Shown here in pieces: positions 36,015 through 43,930 of a stretch of DNA of 64,000 nt; position 1 is the first letter of the stretch, and every line of letters begins with the position of its first letter. The position numbers and the translations under genes were made by a program. The DNA is from an uncultured Rhizobium sp. (GTDB taxonomy: Bacteria; Pseudomonadota; Alphaproteobacteria; Rhizobiales; Rhizobiaceae), in contig CAMFIE010000001.1 in NCBI GenBank assembly GCA_945952315.1, positions 186,001 through 250,000 of the forward strand, read 5' to 3'. Under the pieces are notes generated by a model. It searched no databases, was not told the DNA's origin, and was given only the letters and a program-made list of their open reading frames with translations.

Positions 36015-38402
36015 ATGGACCGGATTGTTCTGACTGATCACGCCGACATGCACGCCCTCCTGCAGGCAGCCGATGCGGCCGGGCGTGCCCTGCCTCCCGC
36101 CTGGCCCCTTCAGGCAACGGTTGCAGTCAATCCCTTCCTTGGCCAGTCACATCTCCCCTTCGCGGAAACGGCTGCTCTGATCGGGCGCCTGACCGGCAAG
36201 GACATTGCCCCGCCGCGCAGATGGTTTGCCGAGCGGATCAGAAAGGGAGCAATCCGGGAGGTCGACCTCTCTGAAGCGCTCAATCAGCATCCGGTTCCGG
36301 GGATTGAAACGGCTGCAGCCCTTGCCGCGGCAGCGGGCCAGGACAGACCGGCCCCGCAACAGCTTCCCGATATCGCATCGCTTGCGGCAGGAAACAGCGG
36401 GCTCGACTGGCCGCGGCTTGTCGAAGAGCGCATTTCCGCCTTCGCCGCCGGGTATTTCGATCAGGGACAGGCATTGTGGACGGCGGCGCGGGAACAGGGC
36501 GCCTATGCCGCCTGGCGCTTTTTTGCCATGCATGATCTCACGCCGGAAATCGCCGGTCTTTCAGGATTTGCCAGCTTCGTGTCGGCGCTGCCGCTGGATG
36601 CGCCGGGTGCCATTGCCATGGTCGGAAGAAAGCTCGGGCTCGGCAGCAGTCCGGGAACCTATTTCCATCAGCTTTTGATCGGCCTTGGCGGTTACGCCCA
36701 GATTGCGAGACAGCAGCAGTTTTCGGCCGAGCGCGACGGTTATGCCCCCGACGGCTGCTTGACTGATCTTCTGGCGATCCGGCTTTGCTTCGATCTTGCC
36801 CTTTTCCAGCACTATGGCGATGAGATCAGCGCGCAATGGAAAGTGGCGCTTGCCCTCCATCGGCAAGCCGTCAAGCCAGGTCGCGAGCATTTCGTTGACG
36901 CCGCTTTGCTTGACGCTGCCGAACGGGGGGCGGAACGAGATCAGCTCGTGCATCTGACGGCAGGGGAATGGCCTGATCTTCAGCGTGTCTGCGGCAGGAC
37001 GCAACGCCCCGCCCTGACCGCCGCCTTCTGTATCGATGTGCGCTCCGAACGGTTCCGTCGCGCGCTTGAAACGCTGGACGGATCGATTTCGACCATCGGC
37101 TTTGCAGGCTTTTTCGGCATGGGTGTCTGCCACCGGCCTGCTGCATCCGATCCGACGGAACATCGCCTGCCGGTGCTGCTGAAGCCTTCCCGGTTTTCCT
37201 GTGAAGTGGTTCCCGCGGATCAGGACCGGCGTTCGCGCTACGGGGCTCGGGCGGTTCGCGCCTTTGGCCGTTTCCGGCAGGCGGCCGTCTCTTCTTTCGC
37301 CTTCATCGAGGCGATGGGGCCGATCTATGCAGGCAAGCTTCTTGGCGCAAGCCTTGGAATTGCTTCGCGCAGAAAGGCGTCGCCGATGCCGCAATTTGTC
37401 GATCCATTGGCAGCAGGTGAAAAGGTCGATCTGGCCGAGACGGTGTTGAGGGCCATGTCGCTGACCGATCACTTCGCCCGTCTTGTGCTGATCGCTGGCC
37501 ATGCTTCAAGCGGGATCAACAACCCCTGGCAAAGCGCCCTGCAATGCGGGGCCTGCGGTGGCCATGCGGGGGATGTCAATGCGCGGCTGCTTGCAGCCCT
37601 CCTGAATGACCCCGAGGTGCGCGAAGGGTTGATGGCGAAGGGGATCTCCGTTCCGGCAGATACGATTTTCGTTGCGGGCCTCCATGATACGGCCAGCGAT
37701 ACGGTATCGCTTTATGATCTGGAGCATGTGGAAAAGAGCCATACCGACGATCTGCGTCAGCTTACCTCCTTTCTCGAACAGGCTGGGCGGCTTGCAAGGG
37801 CGGAGCGGGCACCGGACTTGCCCCGGGGCGGGGAGGCTTCGCTTGCCTATCGCGGACGGGACTGGTCCGAGACCCGTTCGGAATGGGGCCTTGCGGCGTG
37901 CACCGCCTTCATCGCCGCACCCCGTGCATTGACTGCCGGAAAGCGACTGGAAGGCCAGGCGTTCCTGCATGACTATGTCTGGCAGCGGGATGCGGATTTC
38001 CGTATTCTTGAGCTGATCCTCACCGCTCCGGTCGTGGTGGCGAGCTGGATCAACCTTACCTATTTTGGTGCTGCCGCCGCGCCCGACCTGTTCGGCTCCG
38101 GCAACAAACTCCTGCACAATGTCACCGGCGGGATGGGTGTGATCGAAGGCAATGGCGGGCTTTTGCGCACCGGCCTGCCGCTCCAGTCCGTGCATGACGG
38201 CGAAAGGTTGATGCATGCACCGCTCAGGCTTTCGGTTTATGTCGCGGCCCCGGTCGATGCGATCAGCACGATCCTTGCCCGCCAGCCTGCGCTTCGCCAG
38301 CTGCTCGATCATGGCTGGCTGCGGCTGCTCTGCCTCGATGCGGGCACCGAAGAGGTGCTGCGCTATGGTCGCGGGGGTGTTTGGGAGAACGTAAAGGAAT
38401 AA
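36015..38402 (+). CDS. dabA: DabA, carbonic-anhydrase-like subunit of the DAB inorganic-carbon accumulation complex
   Basis: The 795-residue DUF2309/UPF0753 protein carries the beta-carbonic-anhydrase-type zinc site: C339 and D341 in FCIDVRSE, H496 in IAGHASSG, and C511 in QCGACGGHAGDVNAR. The C-to-D spacing of 2 and H-to-C spacing of 15 equal those reported for the Halothiobacillus DabA zinc residues. It sits on the inner face of the membrane with DabB and hydrates CO2 in one direction using the ion gradient. Its function here is probably to supply bicarbonate for carboxylations in a heterotroph under low CO2. All key residues are present. Confidence 0.95.
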   Translation: MDRIVLTDHADMHALLQAADAAGRALPPAWPLQATVAVNPFLGQSHLPFAETAALIGRLTGKDIAPPRRWFAERIRKGAIREVDLSEALNQHPVPGIETAAALAAAAGQDRPAPQQLPDIASLAAGNSGLDWPRLVEERISAFAAGYFDQGQALWTAAREQGAYAAWRFFAMHDLTPEIAGLSGFASFVSALPLDAPGAIAMVGRKLGLGSSPGTYFHQLLIGLGGYAQIARQQQFSAERDGYAPDGCLTDLLAIRLCFDLALFQHYGDEISAQWKVALALHRQAVKPGREHFVDAALLDAAERGAERDQLVHLTAGEWPDLQRVCGRTQRPALTAAFCIDVRSERFRRALETLDGSISTIGFAGFFGMGVCHRPAASDPTEHRLPVLLKPSRFSCEVVPADQDRRSRYGARAVRAFGRFRQAAVSSFAFIEAMGPIYAGKLLGASLGIASRRKASPMPQFVDPLAAGEKVDLAETVLRAMSLTDHFARLVLIAGHASSGINNPWQSALQCGACGGHAGDVNARLLAALLNDPEVREGLMAKGISVPADTIFVAGLHDTASDTVSLYDLEHVEKSHTDDLRQLTSFLEQAGRLARAERAPDLPRGGEASLAYRGRDWSETRSEWGLAACTAFIAAPRALTAGKRLEGQAFLHDYVWQRDADFRILELILTAPVVVASWINLTYFGAAAAPDLFGSGNKLLHNVTGGMGVIEGNGGLLRTGLPLQSVHDGERLMHAPLRLSVYVAAPVDAISTILARQPALRQLLDHGWLRLLCLDAGTEEVLRYGRGGVWENVKE

Positions 38403-38571
38403 ATTTTCACTGCCATTGCGAAGGCAAAAACGGGGCTTCGGTCCATGGTTTCCCTCTTCATGGGCGGCGAAAGGCAGAACCTGCAGGGATTGGCGCAGGA
38501 AAGCGGTGATCCACGCCCATCTCTGCGGCTTCGCTGAGAAGGCTGGGAAAGGTCTGCGGGAGAGGCCACGC
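38403..38571 (+). other. Gap after dabA without a convincing gene
   Basis: Between dabA and the next promoter lies about 170 bp of GC-rich sequence. Short open frames exist on both strands, but none has a ribosome site or recognisable protein. I saw no terminator here for dabA. Confidence 0.4.
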
Positions 38572-38600
38572 TTGACAAGCCAGTCCGACTGGTTTTTGAT
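38572..38600 (+). promoter_or_regulatory. Promoter of the amide operon with a dyad in the spacer
   Basis: TTGACA (38572-38577) and TTTGAT (38595-38600) stand exactly 17 bases apart, placing the start near 38607. The spacer contains the 13-bp dyad CCAGTC-C-GACTGG (38580-38592), which may be an operator. The resulting leader RNA would be about 113 nt. Confidence 0.65.
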
Positions 38601-38613
38601 CGCGGTCAGGGTC

Positions 38614-38665
38614 CGGGCAGACATGCCCGCCGGTTCAGGGAAAATTGGTTCAGGCAACAGCGCCT
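38614..38665 (+). promoter_or_regulatory. Two hexaloop hairpins in the leader RNA (possible ANTAR target)
   Basis: Hairpin one pairs 38614-38618 with 38625-38629 around the loop AGACAT; hairpin two pairs 38652-38655 with 38662-38665 around AACAGC. Paired hexaloop hairpins before a terminator are what ANTAR proteins bind. Both loops begin with A, but neither has the G at loop position 4 of the published consensus, so the match is incomplete. Confidence 0.4.
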
Positions 38666-38672
38666 CATAACG

Positions 38673-38705
38673 CCCCGGCAACGGTTTTGCGTTGTGGGGT
38701 TTTTT
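38673..38705 (+). terminator. Intrinsic terminator in the amide-operon leader (attenuator)
   Basis: CCCC-GG-CAACG (38673-38683) pairs with CGTTG-T-GGGG (38690-38699) around a GTTTTG hexaloop and is followed at once by six T residues. It ends 14 nt before the first start codon of the operon, too close to be only the end of dabA transcription. It would cut off the message unless an antiterminator acts, and the operon itself encodes an ANTAR protein. Confidence 0.75.
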
Positions 38706-38719
38706 GCTTTGGGGTTGCG

Positions 38720-39856
38720 ATGCGGGACGATGTAAGGATCGGCATTCTCTATTCCACCACGGGCCCCTATGGGGCGATCGGGCGGGATGCACGCGAAGGT
38801 GCGGAATTTGCCTTTCATGAATATCGGGCGCGCGGCGGAAGCGCTCTTCAGCCCGTCTATTTCGATCCGCATGCGGATCTTGCGGCCTATCTCGATGGCG
38901 CGCGCAGCCTGATCCGCGATCACGGTTGTCGGCATATCATTGGCACCATCACCTCCGCGGCGCGCAAGGAAGTAATCCCGCTTGTCGAAAAGCATGATGG
39001 CCTCCTGTGGTACATGTGCCCCTATGAAGGCTTCGAGGCGAATGAAAACGTGCTTTATCTCGGGGGTTGCCCGAACCAGCATCTGATCCCGCTGTTTGAC
39101 TATCTCCTGCCGCGGCACGGGGCCCGCGCCTATCTGGTCGGGGCAAATTATGTCTGGGGTTGGGAGATGAACCGGCTTGCCCGCGAACTGCTGGTCAATG
39201 CCGGCGGTACGGTGCTTGGCGAGCGCTATCTGCCGCTTGAGGAAGTGGCTGTGGACAGGATCATCGCCGATATCGAGGAAAAGCGTCCGGGCTTTGTTCT
39301 CAACAATCTGATCGGCCCGTCAAGCTATGCGTTTCTTGAGGCGATGCGGGCTCTTGCTGCGCGCAATCCGGCTTTCCTGCCAGAAAATTGCCCGGTCGTC
39401 AGCTGCGATCTGCAGGAATGCGAGCTTGATGTGATCGCAGAGGGAGCAGCCGTGGGCCAGCTCTGCGCTGCCGCCTATTTCGACAGTGTGGACACAGCCG
39501 AAAACCGCGCCTTCAAGAAGAGGATTGCAGACTGGTTGCCCAAGGGTCGCAAGGTCTCGAATGTCTTTGCGAGTGCCTATACCGCCGCGCGCCTGTGCAT
39601 CGAGGCCATCGAGGTGAGTGGCAGCGAGGAGCCGCAACGGGTGCGCGAAGCGGTCCTGTCCCGCCACTGGCAGACGCTTCTCGGAACGCTGGAAGTGGAC
39701 CCTGCCACCAATCATGCGGCCCTGCCTTTTCTGCTCGGGCGGATCAACGGGGATCGCGGCTTTGATGTCATCGTCTCTCGCGCTGCGCTCGCGGCGGATC
39801 CCTATCTGACAGCAAGTGCTGCGCGCCCGGTTCCCAAGCTGAGGATCGTATCATGA
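38720..39856 (+). CDS. AmiC/FmdD-like amide-sensing periplasmic-binding-fold protein (cytosolic)
   Basis: This 378-residue type I binding-protein fold begins directly with RIGILYSTTGPYGAIGRDAREGAEFA and has no signal peptide, as in Pseudomonas AmiC, the cytosolic amide sensor. Other typical parts are LLWYMCPYEGFE and the segment GANYVWGWEMNRLARELL, also conserved in urea- and amide-binding relatives. In the Pseudomonas model the ligand-free protein sequesters AmiR; amide binding frees it. The ATG follows a GGGG site immediately downstream of the terminator. It overlaps the ANTAR gene by 4 bp. Ligand probably a short amide. Confidence 0.88.
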   Translation: MRDDVRIGILYSTTGPYGAIGRDAREGAEFAFHEYRARGGSALQPVYFDPHADLAAYLDGARSLIRDHGCRHIIGTITSAARKEVIPLVEKHDGLLWYMCPYEGFEANENVLYLGGCPNQHLIPLFDYLLPRHGARAYLVGANYVWGWEMNRLARELLVNAGGTVLGERYLPLEEVAVDRIIADIEEKRPGFVLNNLIGPSSYAFLEAMRALAARNPAFLPENCPVVSCDLQECELDVIAEGAAVGQLCAAAYFDSVDTAENRAFKKRIADWLPKGRKVSNVFASAYTAARLCIEAIEVSGSEEPQRVREAVLSRHWQTLLGTLEVDPATNHAALPFLLGRINGDRGFDVIVSRAALAADPYLTASAARPVPKLRIVS

Positions 39857-40437
39857 GCCTCAGGACCCCGAATTTCACCGGATGGCGTGCTACCATTTTG
39901 GCCGAGAGTGACGGCAATACGGAGCGGCTGGGGCGGCAGCTCGCATTGCTCGGCCTTTCCGTGGTTCGGCAATGGCATCCGCTTGGCGCAGAAGCGTTGC
40001 CGGATCTGGTGCTTGTCGATGCGGATCAGGGCTGGGACGATCTTTTGCCCTGGGAGGGTGGGGCTGCACCCTGTCCGGTCATTGCGATCCTCGGGTCTGA
40101 AGCGCCGGGCCGGATCGACTGGGCAATCCGGCAGGGTGCCGGTGCCATCATTCCAAAGCCGGTGGCAGCGTCCGCCATCTATCCGGCGCTCGTGCTTGCC
40201 CATTCGATCCATGAGGAGCGTGCCGCCAAGGCACTCCGGATCGCCAATCTCGAGGAGCGGCTGAAGCTGCGACCCGTGGTCTATGCCGCGATCCAGCGGC
40301 TGAAAAGCGAGCGGATGATCGATGACGAGCGCGCCTATGGGCTGTTGCGGGACGGTGCCATGCGCCGCCGCCTGCCCATCGAACAGCTGGCCGCCTTCGT
40401 GATCGGCGGCTCTGAAACGCTGCGAGAGGTGGGTTGA
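39853..40437 (+). CDS. AmiR-like ANTAR-domain RNA-binding antiterminator
   Basis: The 194-residue protein has an N-terminal receiver-like domain (about 10-120) whose usual phosphorylated aspartate cluster is not evident. A coiled linker (EERAAKALRIANLEERLKLR) and a C-terminal ANTAR three-helix domain follow (VVYAAIQRLKSERMIDDERAYGLLRDGAMRRRLPIEQLAAFVI). ANTAR proteins bind paired RNA hairpins and prevent formation of an intrinsic terminator. Coupled by ATGA to the sensor gene, it should act on the leader at 38607-38719. The stop overlaps the first permease gene. Confidence 0.9.
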   Translation: MSLRTPNFTGWRATILAESDGNTERLGRQLALLGLSVVRQWHPLGAEALPDLVLVDADQGWDDLLPWEGGAAPCPVIAILGSEAPGRIDWAIRQGAGAIIPKPVAASAIYPALVLAHSIHEERAAKALRIANLEERLKLRPVVYAAIQRLKSERMIDDERAYGLLRDGAMRRRLPIEQLAAFVIGGSETLREVG

Positions 40438-41285
40438 TGCGGGTGATGCGTGAAATCCTGCGGCAGCCCGCCGCTCTTTTCGGCCTTCTGATCGTGCTTG
40501 TCGTGGTCACGATGGCGATTGCCGCGCCACTGCTGGCCCCCTTCGATCCGGACAACCAGATGTTCGATGGGCTGACGCTTGAGGGGGCGCCGATTGCGCC
40601 GGGCGGTCCGTTCCTGCTTGGTACCGATACGCTTGGCCGCGATCTTTATTCCCGGCTGCTCTTCGGCGCGCGCAACTCGCTCATCATCGGGCTGGTCGCC
40701 AATGGTATTGCGGTTTCCATCGGTCTTCTGATCGGCATTACGGCGGGCTATGCACGGGGATGGATCTCGACCATCCTGATGCGCTTTACCGATCTGATGA
40801 TGGCCTTTCCGGCCCTTCTTCTGGCGATCGTGCTTGCCGCTCTCTTGAAGCCGAGCCTCTGGATCGTTGCGATGGTGATTGCGCTCGTCAACTGGGTGCA
40901 AGTGGCCCGCATTGTCTATACCGAAACCCGCGGGCTGGTGGAGCGCGATTTCATCCTTGCAGAACGGGCGCTCGGGGCAGGTCATGGCCGCATTCTCTTC
41001 CTGCATGTGCTGCCGCATCTGGTGCCAACCGCGATCGTCTGGGGAACGCTGGGTATTGCGACAACCGTTCTGCTTGAGGCAACCCTCTCTTTCCTCGGCA
41101 TCGGCGTGCAGCCGCCGGACCCGTCCTGGGGCAATATCATTTTCGAAAGCCAGAGCTATTTTCAGGCCGCGCCCTGGCTGGTCTTCTTCCCCGGTGCGGT
41201 CATCCTTCTGACAGCGCTTGCCTTCAACCTCGTTGGCGATGCCTTGCGCGACATTCTTGATCCCACCCAGCGCGGGAGAGGCTGA
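40437..41285 (+). CDS. Peptide/nickel-type ABC transporter permease (DppC type)
   Basis: The 282-residue inner-membrane protein has about six membrane segments. DppC-type features are the N-terminal helix, the extracytoplasmic segment LLGTDTLGRDLYSRLLFGARNSLIIG, and the ATPase-contact loop LAERALGAGHGRILFLHVLPH. It ends in PPDPSWGNIIFE and VGDALRDILDP, both family-conserved. It starts by TGATG overlap with the ANTAR gene and pairs with the next permease. Confidence 0.93.
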   Translation: MRVMREILRQPAALFGLLIVLVVVTMAIAAPLLAPFDPDNQMFDGLTLEGAPIAPGGPFLLGTDTLGRDLYSRLLFGARNSLIIGLVANGIAVSIGLLIGITAGYARGWISTILMRFTDLMMAFPALLLAIVLAALLKPSLWIVAMVIALVNWVQVARIVYTETRGLVERDFILAERALGAGHGRILFLHVLPHLVPTAIVWGTLGIATTVLLEATLSFLGIGVQPPDPSWGNIIFESQSYFQAAPWLVFFPGAVILLTALAFNLVGDALRDILDPTQRGRG

Positions 41286-42205
41286 TGGCACAGATCCTCC
41301 TGCGGCGGCTCATCCAGTCGGCGCTGATCCTGCTTGGTGTTGCGGCGATCACCTTTCTGCTGCTTTACGCGTTGCCCGCCGATCCGGCCCGCATGATCGC
41401 GGGCAGAAGCGCCACCGCTCAGACGGTTGCCAATATCCGCCATGAGCTTGGCCTCGATCAGCCGCTCGTGCTGCAATTCCTGTACTATCTCGGCGGCTTG
41501 CTTCAGGGTGATCTTGGCCGCTCCTATGCTCAGAAGACCGAAGTCTGGACGCTGATTGCCGCGCGCCTTCCCGCCACCTTGACCTTGATGGCGGCGGGCA
41601 TTCTGGTGGAAGTCCTGCTCGGCATGACGCTTGGCACGATTGCTGCCCTGAACCGCGGCCGTGCTGTCGACCGGCTGGTGATGATGTCGGCCTTTGTCGG
41701 CGTGTCAGCGCCGCAATTCGTTGTCGCCCTGCTCTTGCTCTATGTCTTCGCGGCCACGCTCGGCTGGTTTCCGATGAGTGGCTATGGAACGCTGTCGCAT
41801 GTGGTTCTCCCCGCCCTGACGCTCGGCCTGCTCGGGGCAGGCTGGTATGCGCGCATGGTGCGTTCTTCGATGATCGACGTGTTGAACCAGGATTATGTCC
41901 GCACCGCCCGCGCCAAGGGCCTGTCCGGCGCCCGCATCGTGTTTCGCCATGCGCTTCCCAATGCCGTGCTGCCGGTGATTGCAATGATCGGCATTGATAT
42001 CGGCCAGTTCATGGGCGGTGTCGTGGTGGTCGAGGCGGTCTATGGCTGGCCTGGCATCGGCCAGCTCGCCTGGCAGGCCATCCAGCAGGTGGATGTGCCG
42101 ATCATCATGGGCGTGACTCTGACCTCCGCCCTCGCCATCATTCTCGGCAATCTGATTGCCGATCTCGTCGCGCCGATCGTTGATCCGCGCATCCGTTCAC
42201 ACTGA
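41285..42205 (+). CDS. Peptide/nickel-type ABC transporter permease (DppB type)
   Basis: This 306-residue DppB-type permease has the N-terminal ILLRRLIQSALILLGVAAITFLLLYALPADPA, RHELGLDQPLVLQFLYYL, the GDLGRSY motif and the contact loop RTARAKGLSGARIVFRHALPNAVLPVI. It ends with GQLAWQAIQQVDVPIIMGV. Its start overlaps the other permease's stop (TGATG). Confidence 0.93.
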   Translation: MAQILLRRLIQSALILLGVAAITFLLLYALPADPARMIAGRSATAQTVANIRHELGLDQPLVLQFLYYLGGLLQGDLGRSYAQKTEVWTLIAARLPATLTLMAAGILVEVLLGMTLGTIAALNRGRAVDRLVMMSAFVGVSAPQFVVALLLLYVFAATLGWFPMSGYGTLSHVVLPALTLGLLGAGWYARMVRSSMIDVLNQDYVRTARAKGLSGARIVFRHALPNAVLPVIAMIGIDIGQFMGGVVVVEAVYGWPGIGQLAWQAIQQVDVPIIMGVTLTSALAIILGNLIADLVAPIVDPRIRSH

Positions 42206-42234
42206 AGCACGCCACGATAAAAGGGGAACAGACA

Positions 42235-43854
42235 ATGTTCAGGAACTGGCTACTCGCAACCACCACGGCGGCACTCATGGCCTTCGTGCCACTTGCGGCG
42301 CATGCCGCCGATACCGCGCCCCAGGGCGGCGATATCGTCGTGACCTACAAGGATGATATCACCACGCTCGACCCGGCCATCGGCTATGACTGGGTCAACT
42401 GGTCGATGATCAAGAGCCTCTATTCGCGTCTGATGGATTACGAGCCGGGTACGGCAAAGCTCGTACCGTCGCTTGCCGAAAGCTTTGAGGTTTCCCCCGA
42501 TGGGCTTACCTATACGTTCAAGCTGCGCACGGGCGTGAAGTTCTCCAACGGCCGCGAGCTGGTCGCTTCCGACGTGAAGTGGTCGATCGAGCGCGCCGTC
42601 AATCCGAAGACGCAAGGCCCCGGTGCCGGTTTCTTCGGTGCGATTGCAGGCTTTGATGATGTGGCGGGCGGCAAATCCGAGGTGCTTTCCGGCATCGAAA
42701 CCCCGGATGAAGGAACGGTTGTGTTCCATCTGTCGCGCCCGGATGCCACCTTCCTGCACGTGCTCGCGATCAACTTTGCTTCCGTGGTTCCGAAAGAGGC
42801 TGTGGAAGCGGCGGGCGGTGATTTCGGCAAGAAGCCGGTCGGCTCCGGCACGCTTGTCCTGAAGGACTGGACGATCGGCCAGAGGCTCGTCTTCGAACGC
42901 AACCCGGATTACTTCGTCAAGGGCATGCCACATGTCGACAAGGTCACGGTCGAAGTGGGACAGGAGCCGCTGGTGGCGCTCCTGCGCCTTCAGAAGGGTG
43001 AAGTCGACATTGCCGGCGACGGCATTCCGCCGGCAAAGTTCCTGGAAATCAAGAATTCCCCGGATGGTGCCCAGATGATCGTCGATGGCGAGCAACTGCA
43101 TACCGGCTACATCACGCTGAACACCCATGTGAAGCCCTTCGACAATGTGAAGGTGCGTCAGGCCGTCAACATGGCGATCAACAAGGAGCGCATCACCCGC
43201 ATCCTGAATGGTCGCGCAACGCCTGCAAACCAGCCGCTTCCGCCCCTGATGCCGGGCTATGACAAGAGCTTCACCGGCTATGCCTATGACGTGGAAAAGG
43301 CCAAGGCCACGCTTGCCGAGGCTGGCTTGCCGGACGGCTTTGAAACCGTGCTCTACGCCACCAACACCGATCCGCAGCCGCGCATTGCCCAGGCGATCCA
43401 GCAGGATCTGGCGGCGATCGGCATCAAGGCAGAGGTGCGCACGCTTGCCCAGGGCAACGTGATCGCTGCGGGCGGCACGGAAGGCGAGGCGCCGATGATC
43501 TGGTCCGGCGGTATGGCCTGGATTGCGGACTTCCCGGATCCGTCCAACTTCTATGGCCCGATTCTCGGCTGCGCCGGTGCGGTGCAGGGCGGCTGGAACT
43601 GGTCCTGGTATTGCAACAAGGATCTCGATCAGCGCGCGGTTGCCGCCGACAGCATGTCCGATCCGGCCAAGGCGGAAGAGCGTCAGGCTGTCTGGGGCAA
43701 GATCTTCACCGATATCATGGCAGATGCACCCTGGGTGCCGGTCATCAACGAACGGCGCGTTGTCGCCAAGTCGCTGCGCATGGGTGGTCCGGACCATATC
43801 TATATCGACCCCACCCGCGTCATCAATTACGACGCGATTTTCGTGAAGCAGTAA
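42235..43854 (+). CDS. Peptide/nickel-type ABC transporter substrate-binding protein
   Basis: The 539-residue periplasmic protein has a signal peptide (MFRNWLLATTTAALMAFVPLAAHA, cleaved about residue 24). It has the SBP family 5 frame: ITTLDPAIGYDWVNWS, LVPSLAESFEVSPDGLTYTFKLRTGVKFSNG, VNPKTQGPG and NVKVRQAVNMAINKERI. It delivers its ligand to the DppB/DppC-type pair encoded upstream. Ligand probably a small amide or amidated compound, given the sensor and the amidase. AAGGGG precedes the ATG. Confidence 0.92.
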   Translation: MFRNWLLATTTAALMAFVPLAAHAADTAPQGGDIVVTYKDDITTLDPAIGYDWVNWSMIKSLYSRLMDYEPGTAKLVPSLAESFEVSPDGLTYTFKLRTGVKFSNGRELVASDVKWSIERAVNPKTQGPGAGFFGAIAGFDDVAGGKSEVLSGIETPDEGTVVFHLSRPDATFLHVLAINFASVVPKEAVEAAGGDFGKKPVGSGTLVLKDWTIGQRLVFERNPDYFVKGMPHVDKVTVEVGQEPLVALLRLQKGEVDIAGDGIPPAKFLEIKNSPDGAQMIVDGEQLHTGYITLNTHVKPFDNVKVRQAVNMAINKERITRILNGRATPANQPLPPLMPGYDKSFTGYAYDVEKAKATLAEAGLPDGFETVLYATNTDPQPRIAQAIQQDLAAIGIKAEVRTLAQGNVIAAGGTEGEAPMIWSGGMAWIADFPDPSNFYGPILGCAGAVQGGWNWSWYCNKDLDQRAVAADSMSDPAKAEERQAVWGKIFTDIMADAPWVPVINERRVVAKSLRMGGPDHIYIDPTRVINYDAIFVKQ

Positions 43855-43869
43855 GGGCTTCTGCCCATC

Positions 43870-43900
43870 CCCACCCGCCGGTGAGGCGGGTGGGTTTTCT
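43870..43900 (+). terminator. Strong internal terminator-like hairpin between binding protein and amidase genes
   Basis: A perfect 10-bp GC-rich stem (43870-43879 with 43885-43894) has a 5-nt loop and is followed by TTTTCTT. A smaller hairpin GGGC-TTCT-GCCC (43855-43866) stands just before it. The amidase and the transporter's own ATPase lie beyond it, so readthrough must occur. It may raise binding-protein levels by protecting the message 3' end. Confidence 0.75.
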
Positions 43901-43930
43901 TGCGAACCGATTGACTGGAGAGACAAGACC

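Noticed and set aside
34868..36037. Second long plus-strand frame inside dabB
   Set aside because: It is a frame-shifted reading of dabB. The membrane segments and the MrpA/NuoL motifs are in the other frame.
38416..38670. Possible small gene between dabA and the amide operon
   Set aside because: No ribosome site or recognisable protein, and it would overlap the promoter and leader hairpins of the amide operon.
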